A stretch of DNA of 27,700 bases from an uncultured Steroidobacter sp. (GTDB lineage: Bacteria; Pseudomonadota; Gammaproteobacteria; Steroidobacterales; Steroidobacteraceae): contig CAMLEO010000062.1 in assembly GCA_946478975.1 (NCBI GenBank), positions 1 to 27,700 of the forward strand, written 5' to 3'. Both the position numbers and the translations under genes were made by a program. This document shows positions 1-6,750 of this stretch, piece by piece. Numbering within the stretch: the stretch's first letter is position 1; the number at the start of each line of letters is the position of its first letter. The notes under the pieces were generated by a model. That model was not told where the DNA came from and did not search any database. It worked only from the letters and a program-made list of their open reading frames with translations.

Positions 1-462
1 CGCCGCCCCGCCGATGAACCAGATTCGCGCATCGGACGGCTGGCGGGCACCGATCGATCCCAGCAGCAGGATCGTATCCAGATAGACGTGGGGATTCAGG
101 AACGTAAATCCGGCCGCCTGCGTGAGAATCGAACGCAGCGAGCGTTGCCCACCCTCTTCGCCCGTGAGCAGACCGCGAGGCCGGAAAGCATTCCGAAACG
201 CCTGCACCCCATACCAGGACAGGAACATTGCGCCACCGGCAGTCAGCAGATTCGTAAACAAGCGCGAGTCGCCGAGAACCGCGGCAACACCGGACACGCC
301 GACAGTGATCAACACAAAGTCCGCCGCCGCGCAGAAAACGACAATCGCGAGCACATGCTCACGCCGCAGACCCTGGCGCAACACGAACGCGTTCTGCGCC
401 CCGATCGCGATGATCAAAGACGCCGACAACGCGAGCCCGGTAATGAAAGCTGACCACTGCAT
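1..462 (-). CDS. LysE/ArgO-family amino-acid exporter (partial, C-terminus off the left edge)
   Basis: This is the N-terminal part of a LysE/ArgO-type inner-membrane exporter of basic amino acids, which discharges excess lysine or arginine. Reading the minus strand from ATG at 462 gives a protein starting MQWSAFITGLALSASLIIAI, then GAQNAFVLRQGL, the conserved GAQNAF-x-LRQG signature of the family. Hydrophobic segments follow, and then FLNPHVYLDT, which matches the family's conserved NPH/Y-D segment. About 154 residues are visible and the frame stays open to base 1. The gene diverges from the LysR-type regulator at 536, the classical arrangement of lysE-lysG and argO-argP. Its transcription is therefore probably activated by that neighbour when lysine or arginine accumulates. 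Family assignment is firm; the exact substrate is inferred from context. Confidence 0.9.
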   Translation of the reverse strand, partial: MQWSAFITGLALSASLIIAIGAQNAFVLRQGLRREHVLAIVVFCAAADFVLITVGVSGVAAVLGDSRLFTNLLTAGGAMFLSWYGVQAFRNAFRPRGLLTGEEGGQRSLRSILTQAAGFTFLNPHVYLDTILLLGSIGARQPSDARIWFIGGAA

Positions 463-500
463 CCGCGCGAGTCTCCGGCCCTCCGCGTGCCTGAGTCCAG

Positions 501-523
501 TTAAACTCTCTTGAGTTGGTTAA
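501..523. promoter_or_regulatory. Candidate LysR-type operator between lysE-like and argP-like genes
   Basis: An inverted repeat AACTC-TCTT-GAGTT at 504-517 lies inside a slightly longer imperfect dyad running from TTAA at 501 to TTAA at 520-523. It sits in the 73-bp gap between the two divergent starts (462 and 536). This position and the T-rich/A-rich dyad fit a LysR-type regulator site controlling both genes. Binding is inferred. Confidence 0.5.
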
Positions 524-535
524 GAAGCTCTAATC

Positions 536-1432
536 ATGTTCGACTATGCATCTCTCGCCGCCGTGGCCGCCGTCGTGCACGAAGGCAGCTTCGAGCGCGC
601 CGCTCGCGTGTTGAATGTGACACCTTCGGCAATCTCTCAGCGCGTGAAGCAGCTGGAGGAAAGATTGGGCAGCGTGCTCATCGTGCGCGGCCAGCCGTGT
701 CGCGCGACCGAATCCGGGCTGCTGCTGTGTCGACACGCCGAGCAAGTCAGCATGCTGGAGCACGACCTGAAAAAGTCGCTGCCGAAGCTGCGCAGGAGCG
801 AAGCGGGAACGCCGCATGTGACATTGCGAATCGCCGTCAACGCCGATTCGCTCGGCAGCTGGTTCATCGGTGCGTTGGCCGCGTTCTCGAACAACGACCG
901 CGCGCTCCTCGACATCTCCATCGACGATCAGGAGCACACGATCGAATGGCTGCGCTCCGGTGAAGTGCTGGCCGCAGTCACGTCGAGCTCACGTCCGGTG
1001 CAAGGTTGTGACAGTGTGCCGCTCGGACGCTTGCGTTACGTCGCAGTCGCGAGCCCCGCTTACATCGAACGTCATTTCGCAGCTGGAGTGAACGCGGCCA
1101 CGCTGGCTTCGGCACCGTGCCTGACCTTCAACCGCAAGGATCAATTGCAGGCCGAGTGGGTGCGCCGAGTCTGTCGCCGCACGGTCGACACGCCGAAACA
1201 TTGGCTGCCTTCGACCCAAGCGTTCATGGACGCCTGCGTCGCGGGCATCGCCTGGGCCATGAATCCGGTGCAGATGGTTGGCAGCCAGCTGCGCGATGGC
1301 TCGCTGGTGGAACTGGTGCCGGGGAAGACGATTGTGGTGCCGTTGTATTGGCAGCACACCCGTTTGCAGGTGCCGCTGCTGGATCGACTCACTCAGGCGG
1401 TGGTCGCGACGGCTCGCAAGAGCTTGCGTTAG
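536..1432 (+). CDS. LysR-family regulator, ArgP/LysG type
   Basis: A 298-residue LysR-type transcriptional regulator. The N-terminal winged helix-turn-helix (about residues 3-60) reads ASLAAVAAVVHEGSFERAAR, followed by LNVTPSAISQRVKQLEERLG, which is the ArgP/LysG variant of the LysR DNA-binding domain. The remainder is the effector-binding domain. The length equals the family norm of about 295-300. It is divergent from a LysE/ArgO exporter with a dyad operator between them, so it most likely senses lysine or arginine and activates the exporter. The start ATG at 536 gives the canonical LysR N-terminus, although only a weak AAGAAG precedes it. It ends 14 bp from the convergent sigma-factor gene. 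Confidence 0.88.
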   Translation: MFDYASLAAVAAVVHEGSFERAARVLNVTPSAISQRVKQLEERLGSVLIVRGQPCRATESGLLLCRHAEQVSMLEHDLKKSLPKLRRSEAGTPHVTLRIAVNADSLGSWFIGALAAFSNNDRALLDISIDDQEHTIEWLRSGEVLAAVTSSSRPVQGCDSVPLGRLRYVAVASPAYIERHFAAGVNAATLASAPCLTFNRKDQLQAEWVRRVCRRTVDTPKHWLPSTQAFMDACVAGIAWAMNPVQMVGSQLRDGSLVELVPGKTIVVPLYWQHTRLQVPLLDRLTQAVVATARKSLR

Positions 1433-1446
1433 CGGAACAGGTTATG

Positions 1447-1941
1447 TCAGTCCAGCCGCTCGCCCTGCGGGATGCGAATCCGTAGCCAGGAGCGGGCAAA
1501 GCGCAGCTCGCGCAGGACCGCCGCCGGCGGCAGATGCAGCAACAGCCCGATCTCCTTGATGCTGAGATTGGCGAAATAGCGCAGGTCGATCATCCGGGCG
1601 CACAGCGGATCCATTACGTCCAACCACCACAGCCACGACTTTACTTCACCAAAAGTAATCTCGGTGGCGCCCACGCAGCGATTGGGATCGGAGACCTCCA
1701 ACACGATCCGCCGCACCAGCGGGGCGGCAAAAAACAGGATCCGAATCTGCTCCAGCCGCGGCACCTGGCCGCCGAACACGTCGGCGAACAAATCGTCGAA
1801 CGAGCCCTGGCCTGGCAGCAAGCCGGCGTTGGCGCGTCGATGCAGCTCGTCCCGCACCGAGGTGAGATTCGCCAGGATGTTGGGATCCAGGCGTAATGCG
1901 GTGTCATGAGTGGGTTGAAACCCGTATGCCATCGTGCTCAT
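1447..1941 (-). CDS. Short ECF-type RNA polymerase sigma factor
   Basis: A 164-residue protein. Its C-terminal half matches the sigma-4 region of the ECF sigma factors grouped as PF07638/TIGR02999: MDPLCARMIDLRYFANLSI (about 110-128) resembles their conserved L-x-x-x-D-P-x-x-A-x-x-x-x-L-R-Y-F-x-x-L-S block. A helix-turn-helix and the typical ending R-x-A-R-x-W-L follow. The segment RILFFAAPLVRRIVLEVSD (67-85) corresponds to the family's HFFAxAAxxMRRILVD stretch. The preceding sigma-2 region, which should bind core polymerase and the -10 element, is poorly conserved and shorter than usual. No anti-sigma gene is adjacent. It lies downstream of the IucA/IucC-like gene on the same strand with a 138-bp gap, so co-transcription is possible. 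ATG 1941 is used; an in-frame ATG at 1932 is an alternative, and neither has a good Shine-Dalgarno. Confidence 0.72.
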   Translation of the reverse strand: MSTMAYGFQPTHDTALRLDPNILANLTSVRDELHRRANAGLLPGQGSFDDLFADVFGGQVPRLEQIRILFFAAPLVRRIVLEVSDPNRCVGATEITFGEVKSWLWWLDVMDPLCARMIDLRYFANLSIKEIGLLLHLPPAAVLRELRFARSWLRIRIPQGERLD

Positions 1942-2079
1942 TCAGCTGGCCTTGTACTCCCACGTCTCTATTGTTCGACGGTGCAGGCCCGCGAAATCCT
2001 CAACACGCCTCGGGCGGGAGCGCAGCCTTTCGACAGTGGGTAATAGCTACGCAGTGAGCCGTGCAGGCAGGCTCATATG

Positions 2080-3429
2080 TTATTTGTTTTTATTCGGTAC
2101 GCCTGCGGCAGTGGATTGCAGAACCGCCCTGCGCACGCGAAACAAGGCCAGAATGAAGCGGTTCAGGGCCGGCAGAATGTCATAAGGCGCGCCCAAGGAA
2201 ACATTGCAGCATCGTTCGACCGCGGCGAATACATGCGAGGAAAACAGCATCGTGAGCTCGCCTTCCCGACATTTCGGCCCTCGCACCAGCCCGCGATCGT
2301 GCCAGTCCCGCAGCGACGCCTCGATCTCGCTTAGAACGAGTCGAAGGAAACCGAACAGGCTGATGCGCCACTTGTGCCAGACGAAATCCGTGTACCGGAA
2401 CCCCCAGCTCGCATGGGTTGCGTGCCAGGCCCAGGCATTCGGCAGCGCCGGGATGGAGCCGATTCGCTGTCGCCGCAGCTCCCAATCCACCTGCAGTCCT
2501 TCGAGATCCCGATAGTAGAACGCTCCCATCGGCATTCCCTGTTGCGACAGGCTCAACAACAGATCCTGTCCGTGCGACTCCAGAATCAATCCGTGCTCGA
2601 GAGCCAACCTCACCCACAGAGGTGCAAACGTCGCGCACAACAACTCGTCGACGTACCTTACGGGTGGCGTCTCGGTTCGCTCGAGCAGTTCGAGCAGCAG
2701 CGGCACACGACCTTGGTCTTCGCCGCCGAGTAGTGAGAACAACGGCACAGCTCGCACGGTGCCCTCCATGAGCTCCGCCGGCACGAGCCGCACGAGCGCA
2801 CCGGTGCCCGGCGCCGGTCGTGCGCTGAATCCAAGAATTTCCGGAATGACGCGCAACTCGGCCGGCAGCTGCGCATCCGGCTGTCGAACTAGTTTGCAAT
2901 TGCCGATGGCACGCGCGACCTGGGTTCGCGTGACCCGACGATCGCCGAAAATCGGCGAGTGCAAAGAAGTCTTGACGAACACCGCTCGTTGTCCCGCCCC
3001 CTCCGGCCAGACCAACAGCGTGCGCGTGCTCGACGTCGGGATTGCCCAAAAACGCACGCCATGCTCCGTCGCGTTGCTCGCATCCACAGCTCTCAGGAAA
3101 GCCCGGAACTGCTCATGAGCGGAGGGATGCACTGGAAACAAGATGCGCTCCGGGCCGGCATCGGTCTTGAAATGCCAGTGTTCGGCGCTCTCGTTCGTTT
3201 CATGCACGTAGAGATGTTTTCTCGGCACCCAGTAGCAAGGCAGCAGAAAAGCCCGGCAATGCTGCGGGAAATATCGTGTATCGAAGCCTGGATCGCGGGC
3301 CACATTCTGGAACTGATGCGCTTTGTGGAGATGAAATCGCTCCAGCACCAGCCAATTGCGGAGCGCCGGGGGCAACTGCGCGACGACATCGTCGTCGATA
3401 TATTCTCGCCCGTCCAATTCGGCTGACAT
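2080..3429 (-). CDS. IucA/IucC-like siderophore synthetase family protein (short form)
   Basis: A 449-residue protein resembling the IucA/IucC (NIS synthetase) family. Those enzymes adenylate a carboxylate such as citrate and couple it to an amine or alcohol. Visible hallmarks are FPVHPS (about 98-103, cf. PVHPWQ), PTSSTRTL (131-138, the ATP-binding S-x-R-T motif), a lysine in VFVKTSL (about K153), ESHGQDLLL (284-292, cf. EAHGQN) and YYRDLEG (305-311, cf. RDFEG). The family usually has about 580-630 residues, and here roughly the first 100 or more are missing. ATG 3429 is chosen because AAGGAG lies at 3438-3443 with 8-nt spacing; an upstream frame extension to 3498 lacks this. No other siderophore gene is visible. 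It is divergent from the lasso precursor across a shared 451-bp region. Its substrate is unknown. An alternative is a divergent family member with another ligase role. Confidence 0.72.
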   Translation of the reverse strand: MSAELDGREYIDDDVVAQLPPALRNWLVLERFHLHKAHQFQNVARDPGFDTRYFPQHCRAFLLPCYWVPRKHLYVHETNESAEHWHFKTDAGPERILFPVHPSAHEQFRAFLRAVDASNATEHGVRFWAIPTSSTRTLLVWPEGAGQRAVFVKTSLHSPIFGDRRVTRTQVARAIGNCKLVRQPDAQLPAELRVIPEILGFSARPAPGTGALVRLVPAELMEGTVRAVPLFSLLGGEDQGRVPLLLELLERTETPPVRYVDELLCATFAPLWVRLALEHGLILESHGQDLLLSLSQQGMPMGAFYYRDLEGLQVDWELRRQRIGSIPALPNAWAWHATHASWGFRYTDFVWHKWRISLFGFLRLVLSEIEASLRDWHDRGLVRGPKCREGELTMLFSSHVFAAVERCCNVSLGAPYDILPALNRFILALFRVRRAVLQSTAAGVPNKNK

Positions 3430-3500
3430 CGCCCGCGCTCCTTGCGTGTTTGTGACTTCCCCGTCGCGATTGGCGGGCACGATAACAATTCCACGCAACG

Positions 3501-3526
3501 CTGTCAGAACGACAGATGCGCTGTCG
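3501..3526. repeat. Alternating inverted half-sites CTGTC/GACAG
   Basis: CTGTC (3501-3505), GACAG (3511-3515) and CTGTC (3521-3525) are each separated by exactly 5 nt. The last two form CGACAG-ATGCG-CTGTCG, a 6-bp dyad at 3510-3526. The start, CTGTCAG, recurs in the repeat upstream of the TonB receptor (11775-11781). It looks like an operator for a dimeric regulator; function is inferred. Confidence 0.45.
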
Positions 3527-3866
3527 CGAATTCAAACAATCCAACTCTGTCACTCATTGCATCGCGATTTGCCGACCGGCGCCGGGCGGCGTTCGTGGCT
3601 GCCGCGAACAGCCGACTCGACCTTCCCGAGGTGACAGTTGACTCGGACGACAGTAGCGCGCTCAAAGCGCTGGAGGCGTTTGGATATATGTTCCCATCGG
3701 CTCGACGATACGCAGCGCGCGGGCGCACGTTTCGTAGCACGCAATGCAGGTTGTCTCGGGCTGTTGAACACGGCGTGAGGGTGATTCACCGAGGCAACTG
3801 CGCTTGAGGTCCTGTTCAGCGACGACCAACCTCGCCACGCCATCGGACTGATGGCAACCCAACCCA

Positions 3867-3873
3867 AAAGGAG
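3867..3873 (+). promoter_or_regulatory. Ribosome-binding site deciding the lasso precursor start
   Basis: AAAGGAG at 3867-3873 stands 7 nt before ATG 3881. An in-frame ATG at 3851 has no Shine-Dalgarno, and this RBS would lie inside its coding sequence, so ATG 3881 is preferred. Confidence 0.7.
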
Positions 3874-3880
3874 TAGGAAC

Positions 3881-3973
3881 ATGATCAAGCTCGGCAAAGT
3901 TTCCGAAGCCACCCAGGCCGCCAAGATGGCCCCGTTCGATGAAGTCCCTGGCATCTCGGAGTTCCTGGGCTAA
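3881..3973 (+). CDS. Lasso peptide precursor (A gene)
   Basis: A 30-residue peptide directly before the lasso B and C genes. The leader MIKLGKVSEATQ ends in Thr at the penultimate position (-2), the hallmark recognised by lasso leader peptidases. Its LGK-x-S-x-x-T pattern matches the astexin-1 leader end (LGKASAETR). The predicted core is AAKMAPFDEVPGISEFLG (18 residues). Ala1 would form the macrolactam with the side chain of Asp8 or Glu9; the tail then carries Pro11, Ile13, Phe16 and Leu17, with Phe16 the largest candidate plug. Lys3 is the only basic residue. The stop TAA is followed at once by TAG. The leader is short; an in-frame ATG at 3851 would add ten residues but has no RBS. The gene is too short for routine ORF callers. 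Role and cleavage site follow from established lasso rules and were not tested. Confidence 0.85.
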   Translation: MIKLGKVSEATQAAKMAPFDEVPGISEFLG

Positions 3974-3988
3974 TAGCGGCCTGTCCGC

Positions 3989-4015
3989 CATTCCGGCAAC
4001 TCACGTTCTGGAATG
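3989..4015 (+). repeat. Small hairpin after the precursor gene
   Basis: CATTCC (3989-3994) and GGAATG (4010-4015) can pair across a 15-nt loop. It precedes the stronger hairpin at 4024-4056. It may help stabilise the precursor mRNA 3' end; support is sequence complementarity only. Confidence 0.35.
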
Positions 4016-4090
4016 AGCCTTCGGGAGGCGCACGTTAGTACTGACGCTGCGCCTCCTTCTGCGGACCTTCGGGACGAGACGAAATCATGA
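4013..4090 (+). CDS. Possible 25-codon coupling ORF overlapping the B start
   Basis: ATG 4013 opens a 25-residue reading frame through the A-B hairpin. Its TGA (4088-4090) overlaps the B start in an ATGA arrangement. B itself has no clear Shine-Dalgarno (GACGAAATC precedes it), so translation of this short frame could help ribosomes start on B. The ORF has no good RBS of its own and resembles no family I know. It may be a chance frame; it is listed because of the exact overlap. Confidence 0.25.
   Translation: MSLREAHVSTDAAPPSADLRDETKS
4024..4056 (+). terminator. Strong A-B intergenic hairpin (attenuator or mRNA stabiliser)
   Basis: GGAGGCGC (4024-4031) pairs perfectly with GCGCCTCC (4049-4056). 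Inside it, CGTTA and TGACG can form five more pairs closing a GTAC loop. Only TTCT follows, so it is at best a partial terminator. Placed between precursor and processing genes, it would favour high precursor and low enzyme levels. Similar A-B hairpins are described for proteobacterial lasso operons. Confidence 0.65.
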
Positions 4091-4773
4091 GCGGCTACTT
4101 CCTTCCTTCGCATGTTCATTTCTGTCAACGCGGCGACGCCTGTGTGTTCCTCGATCTCAAACAGGACGACTACACGCTTGTGAACGGCCCTGCCGCAGCG
4201 GCACTGCGAGCGCTGTCCTCGCCAACGAGCAACACGCAACCGACGCGTGATTTCAGCGACGACTTGAGCGAGCTGCTGCAAGGGGGACTGCTGATCACGC
4301 AGCCTCACGCCGGCAAACTCGTGGCACCGACGCGAATCGAACTCGCGGTGGAACACCTCGTCGATCGCGAGACGCTGCAGGACCATGCAGTGTCGGTCGG
4401 TCAATTCATGAATTTTTTCGCGGCTTGCGCCATGGCGCGCGCCAGTCTGCGCTGGCGAAAGATCGAAGCCACTGTCATGTCCGTGGCCAGGCGCAAAGCT
4501 TTGCACGTCAACTCGCCGTTCGACCTGCCACGGGCGCAGCAACTGACAGCTGCATTCCTGAAGCTGCGCGGCTTTTTTCCGGCCAATTACCTGTGCCTGT
4601 TCGATTCGCTGGCGCTGCTCAACTTCCTCGCCAGCTACGATGTCTATGCGACGTGGGTATTCGGCGTCCGGCTGGAACCGTTTGCCGCGCACTGCTGGGT
4701 TCAGCACCGGCATTACGTGCTCAACGAAGAAGTCGAAGAAGCGGCTAACTACACGCCCATCATGGCCATCTGA
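4087..4773 (+). CDS. Lasso peptide B protein: RRE fused to leader peptidase
   Basis: A 228-residue fused B protein of the McjB type. Residues 1-80 form the RRE-like PqqD fold that binds the leader: HVHFCQRGDACVFLDLKQDD then YTLVNG, as in other B proteins. The C-terminal half is the transglutaminase-like cysteine protease that removes the leader: Cys170 in NYLCLFDSL, His202 in AHCWVQ, and the third position in VLNEE. Spacing from His202 places Glu214 where McjB-type proteins have Asp (LND), an unusual substitution. The C-terminus NYTPIMAI matches the conserved YTPI ending of the family. The length is slightly above McjB (208). It is the second gene of the lasso operon, 113 bp after the precursor and 53 bp before C. 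No clear Shine-Dalgarno precedes ATG 4087, so coupling to an upstream frame is possible. Confidence 0.9.
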   Translation: MSGYFLPSHVHFCQRGDACVFLDLKQDDYTLVNGPAAAALRALSSPTSNTQPTRDFSDDLSELLQGGLLITQPHAGKLVAPTRIELAVEHLVDRETLQDHAVSVGQFMNFFAACAMARASLRWRKIEATVMSVARRKALHVNSPFDLPRAQQLTAAFLKLRGFFPANYLCLFDSLALLNFLASYDVYATWVFGVRLEPFAAHCWVQHRHYVLNEEVEEAANYTPIMAI

Positions 4774-4826
4774 TTTCTTCGCACCGCGCGCGCCCCAAGG
4801 ATCGGGCTCGAAGACAAGGAGCAACC

Positions 4827-6746
4827 ATGTATCGCTATCTCGCGCTCGTGTGGAATCCACAGCACCTGGAGAATGTTCGCGCCGCTGCGGCACTGACCGA
4901 CGCGACGCCGGCGACGTGGAACACAGTGTACGAAACCCCAGGAATCAGGCTGTTCCGGACCGATGCGCGCAAAACATCGGCCCAGGTCTATCCGGTGGGA
5001 CGCAACGGCGGCGCCATCTTCGGCCGGCTCTTCGAAGCACATTGTGACATTCAGATCCCCCGGCCGGTCGCATTCGATGCCGAGGAAGCTCACAAAATCA
5101 TCGACAGCGGCGGCCGCCGCGTCGTCGAGCGGTATTGGGGCACTTATATCGCCTTCGTCTACGATGCAGCTGCGCGCCGGCATCACATCTTTCGCGATCC
5201 GACCGGCACGCTGGCGTGCTATCACACCAAGCATCGCGGCATCGACCTGTTCTTCTCCGAAATCGAGGATGCGATGCAGTGCCTGCCCGGGCCGTTTCGC
5301 GTCGACCCGGAGTTTCTGCCGCGCTGGCTGCACATGCGCCAGCTGACGAACGATCGGACCGGAATAGCAAACATCGAGCCCCTGCCCGCAGGCCAGTGTC
5401 TGACCGTGCACGACGGTGCACGCACCTGGTCGCGTCTGTGGGATGCCGTTGCAATTGCCGGCGCTGCCGATCTGGAGCGTCCCGAGGAGGCCGCGCGTGC
5501 ATTGCGCTCGACGTTACAAAGCACGGTGAATGCCTGGGCTTCCTGTTACGGCAGCATCACGCATCGGCTGTCCGGCGGACTCGACTCATCGATCATCGCG
5601 GGATGTCTCGCGCAGACACCCGGCAAAGCGGGCTTGAGCTTCGTCAACATCGCAGCAGAGCTCGAGACCGACGACACGCTGGTTCACAATCCCGGCCTGA
5701 GCAAGGAGCTGTTCGGCAAGTTCCGAACCATCATCAGTCCGGGGGACGAACGGCGCTTCGCACGCCTGGTCGCGCAACACTGGCAGGTGCCATTGGTGGA
5801 AAGGAAACGAGTCGCCACGCTCGACCGGGAACGCCTGACTCACTTGCCGCTGAGCCTGAGCCCGCAGATGTACTTCACGTCGTTCGAAATGGACGACGCC
5901 AAAATGGAGATGATCCGCACCTATGGCACCGAGGCTTTCTTCTCCGGCCAAGGCGGCGACTCAGTGTTTTTCGCAGTCATGCAGCCGTTTCCGGCGATCG
6001 ACTATGCCAGCATGCACGGACTGCGGCCCAGCCTCTGGCGGCACGTGATCGATAGCGCGCGCCTCAGCAAAGAATCGGTATGGTCCGTGATCCGCAAGAC
6101 CGTCGCTCACGGGCTGTTCGGCAAACGTTACGTTTCCCCGTTATATACGTTCGACCGACCGGGCTTGCTCAGTGACGACCTGACAGCTGCGATGACTCGC
6201 GTGGAGCAAGCGCACCGGGAGGCGCAGTATGCCCCGTGCGCGTCGCTGCCGCCGGGCAAACAGTTCACGGTGCCTGGCGTAGCGGCGGCGCCTTATTACG
6301 ATTACCGCTTCCACAGCGGCAACTTTGCCGATGACATCGACCCACTCGACTCACAGCCGATCTGGGAACTGGCGCTGCGCATTCCGACTTACACCCTGCT
6401 CCTGAATGGCACCAGCCGGGGCCTGGCGCGGTATGCGTTCCGCGATCTGCTGCCAGCGGAAATTCGTAAACGCATGACCAAGGGGACCGGGACGCCTTTC
6501 TATCAACACGTCGTGCGCACACACAAGGAACTATTGCGCGAGCATCTGCTCGACGGCGCGTTGATGAAGGATGGCTACCTCGATCGCCGCAAAGTCGAGC
6601 AGTGCCTGGCGCTGGACGATCCTTCCATGCAGGTCCGCGCGTCGACGTTGCTCAGTTATCTCTCGGCGGAGTTCTGGCTGCAACAGTGGCGTAATGCCGG
6701 AACCGCGCCGGCCCGAGCGTCCATACAACGCAGCGCCGGTCAATGA
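4827..6746 (+). CDS. Lasso peptide cyclase (C protein, asparagine-synthetase-like)
   Basis: A 639-residue McjC-type lasso cyclase. It adenylates the Asp/Glu side chain of the core with ATP and closes the macrolactam on the core N-terminus. The N-terminal part resembles a glutamine amidotransferase domain but begins MYRYLALVW with no Cys2, so it lacks glutaminase activity, as expected for C proteins. FRDPTG (122-127) is the conserved class-II GATase-fold motif. The ATP pyrophosphatase PP-loop LSGGLDSS is at 248-255 and the second aspartate motif GQGGDSVFF at 374-382, both as in asparagine synthetase B. ATG 4827 has AAGGAG 6 nt upstream. The gene completes the A-B-C operon and ends only 4 bp from the convergent isopeptidase gene, with no terminator hairpin between them. 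Confidence 0.93.
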   Translation: MYRYLALVWNPQHLENVRAAAALTDATPATWNTVYETPGIRLFRTDARKTSAQVYPVGRNGGAIFGRLFEAHCDIQIPRPVAFDAEEAHKIIDSGGRRVVERYWGTYIAFVYDAAARRHHIFRDPTGTLACYHTKHRGIDLFFSEIEDAMQCLPGPFRVDPEFLPRWLHMRQLTNDRTGIANIEPLPAGQCLTVHDGARTWSRLWDAVAIAGAADLERPEEAARALRSTLQSTVNAWASCYGSITHRLSGGLDSSIIAGCLAQTPGKAGLSFVNIAAELETDDTLVHNPGLSKELFGKFRTIISPGDERRFARLVAQHWQVPLVERKRVATLDRERLTHLPLSLSPQMYFTSFEMDDAKMEMIRTYGTEAFFSGQGGDSVFFAVMQPFPAIDYASMHGLRPSLWRHVIDSARLSKESVWSVIRKTVAHGLFGKRYVSPLYTFDRPGLLSDDLTAAMTRVEQAHREAQYAPCASLPPGKQFTVPGVAAAPYYDYRFHSGNFADDIDPLDSQPIWELALRIPTYTLLLNGTSRGLARYAFRDLLPAEIRKRMTKGTGTPFYQHVVRTHKELLREHLLDGALMKDGYLDRRKVEQCLALDDPSMQVRASTLLSYLSAEFWLQQWRNAGTAPARASIQRSAGQ

Positions 6747-6750
6747 AACA

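Larger units (their letters stand above)
3430..3880. promoter_or_regulatory. Shared intergenic region between IucA/IucC-like gene and lasso operon
   Basis: This 451-bp stretch carries no supported gene. It must hold the divergent promoters for the lasso operon and the IucA/IucC-like gene, but no convincing -35/-10 pair was found on either strand. Notable content: alternating half-sites CTGTC-N5-GACAG-N5-CTGTC at 3501-3525, further GACAG copies at 3633-3637 and 3649-3653, and a short dyad AGCGC...GCGCT near 3655-3672. No good Fur-type 19-bp dyad was seen. Confidence 0.45.

Noticed and set aside
3430..3498. Longer start of the IucA/IucC-like gene at 3498
   Set aside because: ATG 3429 has AAGGAG at ideal spacing; the extra 23 residues show no family similarity.
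3430..3880. Fur box controlling the IucA/IucC-like gene
   Set aside because: No dyad close to the GATAATGATAATCATTATC consensus was found; GATAACAATT at 3481 is only a weak partial match.
4013..4090. Second lasso precursor
   Set aside because: The 25-residue frame has a Thr two residues before an Ala, but lacks the LGK leader motif and an RBS, and lies across a hairpin. It is kept only as a possible coupling ORF.
3970..4893. 307-codon open frame antisense to the lasso B gene
   Set aside because: The B gene on the plus strand has clear family motifs; the antisense frame is a compositional shadow.
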